Shown here: positions 47,010 through 56,034 of the stretch, one piece after another | How positions within the stretch are numbered: the stretch's first letter is position 1 | Layout: each line of letters begins with the position of its first letter | NCBI GenBank assembly: GCA_016025055.1 | Contig: CP065590.1 | Location: 3,100,001 to 3,164,000, forward strand | DNA from: Chryseobacterium indologenes | GTDB taxonomy: Bacteria; Bacteroidota; Bacteroidia; Flavobacteriales; Weeksellaceae | Reading direction: 5' to 3' | Length of the DNA stretch: 64,000 bases | The notes under the pieces: model-generated | Databases searched by the model: none | The model's input: only the letters and a program-made list of their open reading frames with translations | What the model was told of the DNA's origin: nothing | Translations under genes and position numbers: made by a program

Positions 47010-47734
47010 TATTTTTTCTTAAATAAATTGATACAACGCGGAGAGGTTTCTTTTTCAAATTCGTTCAGCTGATAATCTCCCCAGATTTTTACCCTTTCAA
47101 ACCCACATTCGGAGGCATATACATTGATCGCTTCCAGAGTGTGAAGTTTTACTTTTTCAAAGAAATGAAAAGGTTTCCCGTCAGCTTCAAAACGGATATC
47201 TTTGATCACGTGTCTTCCTTCAATCTTCTTAAGGATTCTGAAATCAATCTCACCACGGGTAATGATCGTTTCCGGAACCAGTGTTTTTCTTACATATTCT
47301 TCATTCAGGTAGTCAAGGACAAAGTATCCTCCGGGTTTCAACACATCGTAAACCGATTGGAATACTTTTTTATCATCATTTTCATTGTTAAAATATCCGA
47401 AACTTGTAAATAAATTGAATACAGCATCCATAGGGTCTGCATCAATCGGATTTCTCATATCGTGAACTTCAAAAATCAGGGTCTGATTTTCATATTGCTT
47501 GTCTGATTCAATACTTTGTCTCGAAAGGTCAAGTCCCAGTACATCGTATCCTAATTTGTTGAGAAAAACTGAATGTCTTCCCTTACCACAGGCAAGATCT
47601 ATGATTTTAGACTGAGGCGGAAGCTGAAGGTCCGCAGTCAGTTTTGTAATGAAGTTTTCCGCTTCCGTATAATCTCTATTGCTATAGAGTAAATGATAAT
47701 AAGGGGTATCAAACCAAGATTCAAACCATTCCAT
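47009..47734 (-). CDS. SAM-dependent class I methyltransferase
   Basis: The 241-residue protein has the SAM-binding motif IIDLACGKGRHSVFLNKLGY, motif II YDVLGLDLSRQSIE and an acidic/aromatic central region (MDAVFNLFTSFGYF). The substrate is unknown; a small molecule is likely. It is coupled to the ZIP transporter gene downstream. Confidence 0.85.
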   Translation of the reverse strand: MEWFESWFDTPYYHLLYSNRDYTEAENFITKLTADLQLPPQSKIIDLACGKGRHSVFLNKLGYDVLGLDLSRQSIESDKQYENQTLIFEVHDMRNPIDADPMDAVFNLFTSFGYFNNENDDKKVFQSVYDVLKPGGYFVLDYLNEEYVRKTLVPETIITRGEIDFRILKKIEGRHVIKDIRFEADGKPFHFFEKVKLHTLEAINVYASECGFERVKIWGDYQLNEFEKETSPRCINLFKKK

Positions 47735-47738
47735 AATG

Positions 47739-47771
47739 CAAAAATAACTAAATTTGTGCGGTTAAAAGCAA
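47739..47771 (-). promoter_or_regulatory. promoter of the methyltransferase-ZIP operon
   Basis: On the minus strand TTG (47769-47771) and TATTTTTG (47739-47746) are 22 bases apart, inside the flavobacterial spacing range. The start codon lies only four bases beyond, so the mRNA may be leaderless or nearly so. Confidence 0.6.
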
Positions 47772-47871
47772 AGTATTTTATAACATGGCAAGATTGAAAA
47801 ATTCAATTAATTTATAGTATTTAATACTAATGCCGTGATTGTTAAAACTTTAAATCTTTTAATTATTACTT

Positions 47872-49041
47872 ATGGATACAGAAAATTTAAAAATACAGAT
47901 AAAAACATTCTTCGGACTGGAACAAATTCTGGCTGAAGAAATCAAAAAACTGGGAGGAAGAAACGTTGAAATTAAAAACAGGGCGGTAAATTGTGAAGGA
48001 GACCTTGGTTTTCTTTATAAAATCAATTATTCAGCACGAACAGCATTGAAGATTCTTGTGCCGATCCACGAATTTAAAGCTTTTAACCAACATCAGTTTT
48101 ATGACCGTTTGTTCAAGTTTGACTGGTCAGAGTTTATGGATGTAGACCAGTCTTTTTCTATTGATGCTACCGTAAATTCTGAGACTTTCAAACATTCTCA
48201 GTTTGTAACATTGAAAATGAAAGATGCTATTGTTGATTATTTTCAGGACAAATTCAAGAGACGCCCGAATGTTGAAACAAGAAACCCTGATATCAAATTT
48301 CACCTTCATATTGACAGAGAATTGGTAATGATTTCGATGGACTCTTCCGGAGATCCTTTATTCAAAAGAGGGTACAGAAGAGAGCAGGGAGAAGCACCTA
48401 TCAACGAAGTTCTGGCCAGCGGAATGCTTCAGCTTGCAGGCTGGGACGGAAAAGGGAATTTCCTTGACCCAATGTGCGGTTCCGGTACCTTATTGATTGA
48501 AGCGGCTATGATTGCCATGGACCTTCCGGCGCAGCTCTTCAGAAAAAGATTCGGATTCCAGAACTGGAAAAATTATGACGCGGAACTGTTTTCGAAAATA
48601 AAAGAATTCAGGGTCAACAGAATCAGACAGTTTGACGGAAAAATCGTAGGATATGACATTGATGCACGAATGCTGAACGCAGCAAGAATGAATGTGGAAG
48701 CCGCAGAGATGGAAGATGTTATTGAAATCAAAAAACAAAATTTCTTTGATTCTAAAAAGGAACTTTTCCCTTTATTAATGGTGTTTAACCCTCCATATGA
48801 TGAGAGAATTTCTATTAATGATGATGATTTCTATAAGAAGATAGGGGATACCTTTAAAACCCACTATCCCAATACCCTTGCATGGTTGATTTCATCTGAC
48901 CTGGAAGCTGTGAAAAAGATCGGTCTGCGTCCGTCAAGAAAAATCAAACTTTTTAACGGAAAATTAGAGACGAGATTCTTACAGTATGAAATGTATGAAG
49001 GGACGAAGAAGGTGCATAAATTAGAAGATAAGAATAATTAA
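47872..49041 (+). CDS. THUMP-domain class I RNA methyltransferase (RlmL-like)
   Basis: The 389-residue protein has an N-terminal ferredoxin-like/THUMP region (FFGLEQILAEEIKKLGGRNV), the SAM motif FLDPMCGSGTLLIEAAM and the N-methyltransferase motif VFNPPYDERI. It matches the RlmL family that methylates guanine N2 in 23S rRNA (m2G2445 in E. coli). The second (RlmK) half of the E. coli fusion is absent. Confidence 0.9.
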   Translation: MDTENLKIQIKTFFGLEQILAEEIKKLGGRNVEIKNRAVNCEGDLGFLYKINYSARTALKILVPIHEFKAFNQHQFYDRLFKFDWSEFMDVDQSFSIDATVNSETFKHSQFVTLKMKDAIVDYFQDKFKRRPNVETRNPDIKFHLHIDRELVMISMDSSGDPLFKRGYRREQGEAPINEVLASGMLQLAGWDGKGNFLDPMCGSGTLLIEAAMIAMDLPAQLFRKRFGFQNWKNYDAELFSKIKEFRVNRIRQFDGKIVGYDIDARMLNAARMNVEAAEMEDVIEIKKQNFFDSKKELFPLLMVFNPPYDERISINDDDFYKKIGDTFKTHYPNTLAWLISSDLEAVKKIGLRPSRKIKLFNGKLETRFLQYEMYEGTKKVHKLEDKNN

Positions 49042-49057
49042 TAGCTTAAAATAATAT

Positions 49058-49474
49058 ATGTCCTGGAGTTTTCTTGATGTATTGGAAGGAGCTTTGAGCA
49101 TCCTTGAGTTATTCGGTTCAAAGTCAGCTCCTGAAGGAAAAAGCCTTAATTATGATGAGAGCGTTCAAAAGAAATCTTCTGTGCGATCAAAATATTTTAC
49201 AGAGAAAGCCAGTGCAGGATTTATTCTTGTATCTGTCGTTCTCTTTTTTATTGCTTTTCATAGACCATTCCGCGCAGAAGATCAAATGCAGGCTATAATG
49301 GGAGCTTCACTGATAGGAGTTATCATTTCTGCATTATTTTTCTTTGTTTTGCATGTCATGGAGCTTTATTATTTTAAAAGTGCTTTTCAATGGCTTCTCT
49401 TTAGTTGTTCTGTGATTGTATTTTCTATTGCGTTGGTGCTATGTATCTATTATAAATCAGAAGTGTTTATTTAA
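49058..49474 (+). CDS. unrecognised small membrane protein
   Basis: The 138-residue protein has a soluble N-terminus of about 50 residues followed by three hydrophobic helices (FILVSVVLFFIAF, IMGASLIGVIISALFFFVLHV, WLLFSCSVIVFSIALVLCIY). I do not recognise the family. It starts 16 bases after the RlmL-like gene and is probably in the same transcript. Confidence 0.6.
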   Translation: MSWSFLDVLEGALSILELFGSKSAPEGKSLNYDESVQKKSSVRSKYFTEKASAGFILVSVVLFFIAFHRPFRAEDQMQAIMGASLIGVIISALFFFVLHVMELYYFKSAFQWLLFSCSVIVFSIALVLCIYYKSEVFI

Positions 49475-49558
49475 GAAGATAAAGTTAATTTCTCCGAATA
49501 AGCTGTTAAACTGTTTGCTGGTTTTTCTGCGAATAAGTAATTTTGAAAAATTTTCAAT

Positions 49559-50563
49559 TTGAATCCTAGTATTTCCATTGTTGTTGCTATTTACAACCGA
49601 AAAGATGAGCTTTTCGAGTTGCTGACTTCTCTTACCCGGCAGACAGATAAAGAATTTGAGATCATTATCGTTGATGACGGTTCTCTGATTGATCTGAAAC
49701 CCACCATCAGGAATTTTGAAGAAATTCTTGATATAAAGTATTTCAGGAAAGATAATTCCGGGCCGGGACTCAGTAGAAATTATGGAGCGGCAAGAGCTGA
49801 AAATGACTGGCTGGTATTCGTAGACAGTGATGTGATCGTTGAAAAAGACTATATTGAACACATTAAAAGTGATATCCTGGCTATACCTTGTGATGCATTT
49901 GGGGGTGCTGATAAAGCCCATAAAGGGTTTAACCTGATGCAAAAAGCTATTTCGTATTCGATGACCTCGGTATTTACTACAGGCGGAATCCGGGGCAGTA
50001 AAAAAGCGGTTTCAAAGTTTCAGCCCAGAAGTTTTAATATGGGCGTTAAAAAGTCAGTATTTGAAAAAGTAGGAGGTTTTTCTGAGATGCGGATAGGAGA
50101 AGATCCTGATTTATCAATGACGCTCTGGGAAAATGGTTTTACTACCGCTTTTTTTGACAATATTGCAGTATATCACAAGCGTAGGGTAGACTTTGGAAAA
50201 TTTTCAAAGCAGGTGTATCAGTTTGGCTGCGCAAGACCAATTCTTAACCAAAGGCATCCGGATTATGTGAAGATTTCTTTTGCATTTCCTACTTTGTTTA
50301 TGCTGGGCTATATTCTAGGCTTTATTGAGTATTTTGTGCTGGGAAGAGGTATTATCCTTGCCTTCTATGGCTTGTATACATTTCTGGTGCTTTTCCATGC
50401 TCTATGGATTACTAAAAATATAAGCATTGCCGGAATGGCGGTGATTTCCACTTATATTCAAATGTTTTCATACGGATACGGATTTTTAAAATCCTGGATC
50501 TTGTTGAATGTTTTGAAAATGAAACCCGAGGAAGCTTTCCCTCATCACTACCATAAAAAATAA
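49559..50563 (+). CDS. membrane-associated family 2 glycosyltransferase
   Basis: The 334-residue protein has the GT2 fold: SISIVVAIYNRKDEL, IIIVDDGS, VFVDSDVIV and the acceptor-side GEDPDLSMTLWENG. About three C-terminal helices (LFMLGYILGFIEYFVLG, GIILAFYGLYTFLVLFHALW) suggest transfer to a lipid or surface glycan. No ATG is available near the conserved start, so the TTG at 49559 is the likeliest initiation codon. Confidence 0.87.
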   Translation: MNPSISIVVAIYNRKDELFELLTSLTRQTDKEFEIIIVDDGSLIDLKPTIRNFEEILDIKYFRKDNSGPGLSRNYGAARAENDWLVFVDSDVIVEKDYIEHIKSDILAIPCDAFGGADKAHKGFNLMQKAISYSMTSVFTTGGIRGSKKAVSKFQPRSFNMGVKKSVFEKVGGFSEMRIGEDPDLSMTLWENGFTTAFFDNIAVYHKRRVDFGKFSKQVYQFGCARPILNQRHPDYVKISFAFPTLFMLGYILGFIEYFVLGRGIILAFYGLYTFLVLFHALWITKNISIAGMAVISTYIQMFSYGYGFLKSWILLNVLKMKPEEAFPHHYHKK

Positions 50564-50568
50564 ATAAA

Positions 50569-50593
50569 AAGGTTGCCCCAAAAGAGCAACCTT
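50569..50593 (-). terminator. terminator of the gamma-lyase-like gene
   Basis: AAGGTTGC (50569-50576) pairs with GCAACCTT (50586-50593). A T-run follows on the minus strand. Confidence 0.75.
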
Positions 50594-50609
50594 AACTGTA
50601 CAATAAAAT

Positions 50610-51836
50610 TTAAAATATAGAAATATTTTCATGGCTGAGCACGCCTGTTTTCAGCATGCATTCTTTCATTTTTTGATAAGTTCTCTCGATATCATGATCC
50701 AGACCGATGGAGAATCTGATCAGGCCATCAGAAATACCTATGGATTCACGTTCTTCTTCCGGGATCTCTGATGAGGTCGATTTTCCGGAACATGAGAATA
50801 ATGTTTTATAAAAACCTAAACTTACTGCGAGATAACCGAGATTTTCTGTCTGCATCATCTCCATCAGTTCGTTGGCTTTTTCGGTTGTACCTGCATCCAG
50901 GGTCAATAAACCTCCGTATCCGTATTCCTCATGAAGCATGCTTTTCATCAGTTCATGATTTTTATGGGAAGGTAAGCCCGGATATGATACTTTCAGTCCG
51001 TCTTTTTCGAACCTCTCCGCAAGATACATGGCATTGTGGCTGTGCTGTTTAATTCTGATGTGAAGGGTTCTGAGGTTTTTTAAAATACTGGAAGACCTTA
51101 AGCTGTCCATCGTAGGTCCCAAAAGCATACAAGCGCCGGAGTTTACATTTTTGGTATTGTCAATAAATGCCTGTGTACTGCAATACACACCACCCACCGT
51201 GTCACTGCTTCCGTTGATGAATTTTGTTAGACTGTGAATCACAACATCAGCTCCAAACAGGGTTGGGGAAATAGAAAGGGGTGAAAAAGTATTGTCAACA
51301 ATTAATTGTAAATTATGTTTTTTACAAATTTCAGATAGCCTTCTCAGGTCGGCTACTTCAAGAAGCGGGTTGCTGACACTTTCGCAGTAGATAACTTTTG
51401 TATGAGGACTTATAGCGTTTTCAATGCTCTCAAAATTATTGATATCTACAAAAGTAGTAGACACATTAAATTGTGGGAGAAAGTTTTTAAGGAAAGCATA
51501 GGTTCCACCATATATTGTTCTGCTTGAAATAATATGGTCACCACTTTTGCATACCTGCATCAACACAGAAGTAATAGCACCCATTCCGGAGGCGGTTACA
51601 TTTGCAGATTCTGTATTTTCCATTTTAGCCAGTGCCTGTGCCAGATAGAGATTCATAGGAGATGAATGTCTGGAATAAAGATAGCATCCTTCGGCATTGC
51701 CTTCAAAAGTATCAAACATTGTCTTTGCAGAAAGGAATGTGTAGGTAGAACTGTCAGAAATTGAAGGATTCACTCCTCCAAATTCACCAAAATATTGTAG
51801 ATCCTGGATTTCGTTGGCTGCATTAAAGTTTTCCAT
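50610..51836 (-). CDS. Cys/Met-metabolism PLP enzyme, methionine gamma-lyase-like
   Basis: The 408-residue protein has fold type I PLP-enzyme motifs of the trans-sulfuration family: YSRHSSPMNLYLAQALAKME, VTASGMGAITS, the PLP Lys in VIHSLTKFINGSSD, and VDNTFSPL. Methionine gamma-lyase (releasing methanethiol, 2-oxobutyrate and ammonia) is the best guess; cystathionine lyase or synthase activity is not excluded. A divergent Lrp-type regulator starts 158 bases away and probably controls it. Confidence 0.85.
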   Translation of the reverse strand: MENFNAANEIQDLQYFGEFGGVNPSISDSSTYTFLSAKTMFDTFEGNAEGCYLYSRHSSPMNLYLAQALAKMENTESANVTASGMGAITSVLMQVCKSGDHIISSRTIYGGTYAFLKNFLPQFNVSTTFVDINNFESIENAISPHTKVIYCESVSNPLLEVADLRRLSEICKKHNLQLIVDNTFSPLSISPTLFGADVVIHSLTKFINGSSDTVGGVYCSTQAFIDNTKNVNSGACMLLGPTMDSLRSSSILKNLRTLHIRIKQHSHNAMYLAERFEKDGLKVSYPGLPSHKNHELMKSMLHEEYGYGGLLTLDAGTTEKANELMEMMQTENLGYLAVSLGFYKTLFSCSGKSTSSEIPEEERESIGISDGLIRFSIGLDHDIERTYQKMKECMLKTGVLSHENISIF

Positions 51837-51994
51837 ATAAATCTGTTTTTATTTTATCCGCCTAATTTGCGCTATTTTCCTAATAATTACAATGTAAATT
51901 TGAATTTATAGAATATAAAACTGTAAATTTTTGTTTATTTAGAAAATATATTTGGTATATTCGATATTATTAATTTTTTACCAAAAAATAATCT

Positions 51995-52452
51995 ATGGAA
52001 CTTGATGAAACTGATAAGAAACTGCTTCTGTTTTTACAGGAAGACTGTAAACAAACCACCAAAGAGCTGTCCGGAAAGCTTGCGTTGTCTGTGACAGCTG
52101 TTTATGAACGTGTAAAAAAGCTTGAGCATTCGGGAGTTATCTCTAAATATGTCGCGCTGCTCGATAAGAATAAAATAGACCGGAATTTTATTGTTTTATG
52201 CCACGTAAAATTGACACAGCACAAAAAGAATTTGTTCTACAGTTTGAAAGAGAAGTAATGAATCTGCTGGAAGTGACAGAATGTTTTCATGTGAGCGGTG
52301 ATTACGATTATATCCTTAAAATAGGAGTGAAGAATATTGAAGATTACCGGAATTTTATGCTGACGAAATTAACAACACTTCAGCATATAGCCAGTACACA
52401 CAGCTCTTTTATGATTTCTGAAGTGAAAAATACTACTGCAATTGTATTATAA
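51995..52452 (+). CDS. Lrp/AsnC-family regulator, frameshifted
   Basis: The N-terminal helix-turn-helix (DETDKKLLLFLQEDCKQTTK, SVTAVYERVKKLEHSGVI) and the C-terminal RAM ligand-binding domain (VTECFHVSGDYDYILKIGVK) lie in different frames. One extra A in the A5 run at 52223-52227 (52226 region) joins them as CHVKLTQHKKEFVLQFEREV, giving 152 residues of normal length. It is divergent from the methionine gamma-lyase-like gene, so a methionine- or amino-acid-responsive regulator of that gene is inferred. Confidence 0.88.
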
Positions 52453-52518
52453 TTCATTCATAAAAAAACTTCCCAAATCTAAATTTTGAGAAGTTGAATT
52501 TTATTGTATTAAAAATTT

Positions 52519-53547
52519 TTATACCAGTACACCGTTTTTCGATGCAATAGGTTCCGGAAGGTCTGTTTCTCCGCCCATTTGAAGCAGGTCAATCTCAATC
52601 GTTCTGCATATCGAAAGCATCGGAACATCAAACATCAGTCCTGCAAAAGGGTTTTCTGAGTAGTCTCCCACCAGTTCCATAATAATATAGATCCATCCGA
52701 TAATGATACAGAAAGGGATGGATGTCCAGATTCCCCAGTCTCCCAGCTTGGCAAATTCATTCACTAATCCTAGCGGAAGGAGCAGGATAAACAGGATGTT
52801 GAAAACAAATGCTGTACTTGCAAATTGTCTTGGGGAAGGAAATTTTTTAATTCTTTCGGCCTGTCCCTGGAATCCATAGAAATCATTCAGTGCGTTTTGA
52901 AGCTGGGTCTGATTGAAATCGGTTATAGCATTCATATTTTTAAGCTCATTGATGTCTTTTGCCTGCTGAGAAATCAGATAAGTGGCAAAATTTTTATACT
53001 GGCTCTTCAGGTCATATTCTTCCTCTGACAGATATTTGTGCAGGAAGATAGGAGCTCTTCCGTAATCAGGGAAGCCGGCTTTGATGAGTCTGTTTCTTCT
53101 TAAGTCGATGTTTCCAAATTTATTTTCACTGCTGATGTGTTCCCATTCGGTTGGAACCAAAAGCTGCTCACGGAAGGTGTACAGCCAAGCAATATGACGA
53201 TTGACAATTCTTTTTTTCCGGTCTTCCAGGTCAAAAATACCAATTTCTTCATTTTTAGTATCAAAAGCATAGACCATTGAGGCAAATGAACGGCTGGAAT
53301 TTACAATGCCTCCCCAGATTTTTCTGGCTTCCCAAAGTCTGTCGTAAGCCTGATTGTTCTTAAAACCAACAAGAAATGCCTCAGCAGTACCTATCAATGC
53401 AACGGGAACCCATGGAATAGTCATCCATTGCCAGTTGAAAAAATAGAAGAGCACCGCTATCAGTGTACACCAGATAGAGATTAAGATAAGATGAGCGCCT
53501 GATAAATTAAGAACCTGTTTAAAATTGACGTATTTTGTAGTGATCAT
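52519..53547 (-). CDS. bestrophin-family (UPF0187) channel protein
   Basis: The 342-residue protein has membrane helices near the N-terminus (LILISIWCTLIAVLFYFF) and in the C-terminal half (FVFNILFILLLPLGL, IWTSIPFCIIIGWIYIIME). The family segments LIGTAEAFLVGFKNNQAYDR and LWEARKIWGGIVNSSRSFA are present. Bacterial bestrophins form pentameric ion channels. The physiological role is unknown. It stands alone. Confidence 0.88.
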   Translation of the reverse strand: MITTKYVNFKQVLNLSGAHLILISIWCTLIAVLFYFFNWQWMTIPWVPVALIGTAEAFLVGFKNNQAYDRLWEARKIWGGIVNSSRSFASMVYAFDTKNEEIGIFDLEDRKKRIVNRHIAWLYTFREQLLVPTEWEHISSENKFGNIDLRRNRLIKAGFPDYGRAPIFLHKYLSEEEYDLKSQYKNFATYLISQQAKDINELKNMNAITDFNQTQLQNALNDFYGFQGQAERIKKFPSPRQFASTAFVFNILFILLLPLGLVNEFAKLGDWGIWTSIPFCIIIGWIYIIMELVGDYSENPFAGLMFDVPMLSICRTIEIDLLQMGGETDLPEPIASKNGVLV

Positions 53548-53700
53548 AAAAGATGAATGTGTTTTGGGATTGCCGACAAAATGAATACCAAACTACAGGA
53601 GTATGGGCAGAGTATGTCTGCGAAATGAGGGGCGGTTAATTTTTTTTCGTTGTAATCTGTTAACATTGAGATTGATAATCCTGAATAAAAGTAATAAAAA

Positions 53701-53724
53701 AACCTCTAAGAATTTTTAGAGGTT
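53701..53724 (-). terminator. terminator of the E1 gene
   Basis: AACCTCTAA (53701-53709) pairs with TTAGAGGTT (53716-53724), with a T-run on the minus strand. Confidence 0.85.
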
Positions 53725-53743
53725 GAAATTTTTATTTAAAATT

Positions 53744-55814
53744 TTATTGCTGTAGCATTTCTTCAATCTTTTTACTGAGTTTTTCCGCATTGGGAAGCAT
53801 TTCTTTTTCAAGGATAAGATTGATAGGAACGGCAGGAACATCAAGGGATCCCATTGTTTCTACCGGGGCATCAAGGTATTTGAAGCAGTTTTTCGAAATA
53901 CGGTGTGCAAATGCTTCCGCAAAAGAATTAGTAAGCTGCTCTTCAGTAAGAACTATGCATTTTCCGTGAGCTTTTACTCTTTCAAAAACAAGTTCTTCAT
54001 CCAGCGGAATCAGAGTCCTTAAATCGATCACTTCAACTCTTCCATTGAAATTTCTGGCAGCTTCTTTTGCCCAGTAAACTCCCATTCCGTACGTTACAAC
54101 CAATAAAGTTCTTCCTTTTTCAGTTTCATTTTTATCGGCTTCGATGATAACTTTACCTTTTCCGAACGGAAGAACGTAATCTTCTGCCGGTTCGATAGTT
54201 TTAGCATCTTCCGTTCCCGGTACCTTACTCCAGTATAAACCTTTGTGTTCCAGCATGATTACCGGATTCGGGTCGTAGTAAGCTGCTTTTAACAGACCTT
54301 TGAAGTCGGCCGCATTACTCGGATATGCTATTTTTATTCCTTTTATATTCGCAAGAATGCTTTCAACACTTCCACTATGGTAAGGTCCGCCGCCGCCATA
54401 AGCTCCGATCGGAACACGGATGATATTGCTCACAGGGAATTTTCCACCACTTAAATAGCTGGATTTTGAAATCTCAGTAATAAGCTGGTTGATTCCCGGA
54501 TAAATATAGTCGGCAAACTGAACTTCTACAATAGGTTTTAATCCTACGGCACTCATCCCGGCTGTGGAGCCGATGATATATGCTTCCTGGATTGCGGTAT
54601 TGAAAACCCTTTTGCTTCCGAATTTTTTCCTAAAGTCACTGTTTCACGGAAAACGCCACCGATTCTTTCTCCGACATCTTGTCCGTAAAGAAGAGCTTCA
54701 GGATGCTTCCACATCAATTCCTGTATGGCGTGAATAGCAGCATCTACCATGACGATCTTTTCGCCATTGGCAGGCTCACGTATTCCTGTCTCCTCGGTAA
54801 TTGGCGTCGGAGCAAATACATGTTGCATTACAGTTTCAGGCTTCGGATCTTCAGCATTTTTAGCTCTTTCAAAAGCTTCTTCAGCTTCAAGACGTGCTTT
54901 TTGGTGATCTGCTTCAACAGATCTTCATCAACTCCTGAATCAAGTAGTTGTTTTCTTAGAATTTCTCCCGGATCCTTCGCCCTGTGTTTGGTTAAATCCT
55001 CTTCATCTCTATAAAATTCTCTTCGGACTCCGGATGTATGGTGACCGATAAGTACTGTTTTTGCACAGACAACCAACGGTTTTCTTTCTGTTCTCACGAA
55101 GTCTACCGCTTTTTTCATCGCTTCATAGCTTTCTGCGAAATCAGTTCCATCCACCCGCATTCTGCTTAATCCGTTGAATCCGGATACAAAATCATATGCA
55201 TCGCAGGTTCTTGCTTCTTCCTTTGTTACGGAAATTCCCCATTCATTATCCTGAACAAGGAAAATAATAGGAAGTTGATGTAAGGCTGCAAATTGTAAAG
55301 CTTCGCTTACTTCACCTTCTGTCACTGAATTATCTCCAAGGCTGCAAACGACAACCGGATTGTTTTCAAACTGTTGAAGATTAAAGTCCTGGATATACTT
55401 TAATCCCTGTGCAACCCCTGTTGTAGGGATTGTTTGCATTCCTGTAGCGGAACTCTGGTGAATGATCTTTGGTTTATTTTCATCCCTGCTTGAAGGGTGA
55501 GAGTAGTAAGACCTTCCTCCTGAAAATGGATCGTCAGCTTTAGCCAGCAATTGAAGCATAAGTTGATAAGGCTCAAATCCTATCCCTAAAAGAATACTTT
55601 CATCCCTGTAATAAGGAGATACCCAGTCTTCTTTTTTCAATTGATATGCTGTGGCAAGCTGAATGGCTTCATGGCCTCTTGAGGTGCTGTGGACGTATTT
55701 GCAAACATTTCGGTTTTCTTCATAAATGTCTGCCATAGCCTTGGCAAGCATCATATGATTGTACGCTTTAAGTAAAATATCCTGAGAAACTTTTTCGTGA
55801 AGTGCATTTTCCAT
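53744..55814 (-). CDS. fused 2-oxoacid dehydrogenase E1 (alpha-beta), two frameshifts
   Basis: This ThDP-dependent E1 component decarboxylates a 2-oxo acid, probably branched-chain, for an E2 lipoyl complex. From ATG 55814 (MENALHEK), the alpha part has the ThDP motif SLGDNSVTEGE...VQDN and the beta part has YGQDVGERIGGVF and the C-terminal transketolase domain. Frames break at T5 (54898-54902) and T6 (54623-54628). One A added at each on the coding strand restores 690 residues, the size of the fused Bacteroidetes form. Substrate preference is inferred only. Confidence 0.88.
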
Positions 55815-55982
55815 AGAAAGCAAATATACATTAAAAAAACAAAATACTAACAACTGTTAGTATTTTGTTCGTTTTGTCGTATTAAATGCCTGATATTCTT
55901 TGATAAAAAGTAAAAAAAGGCCTTTCTGTCGATCATTTTTTATAATTTTCTGTGCAAATTTCAGGATGTTGTTTAAAAAAAA

Positions 55983-56008
55983 GCGATATCGGTACTAGCC
56001 GATATCGC
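55983..56008 (-). terminator. terminator of the subtilase gene
   Basis: GCGATATCGG (55983-55992) pairs with CCGATATCGC (55999-56008). Read on the minus strand it is followed by a T7 run. Confidence 0.88.
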
Positions 56009-56034
56009 ATATCAATTTTATGTGCGGAAAATGA

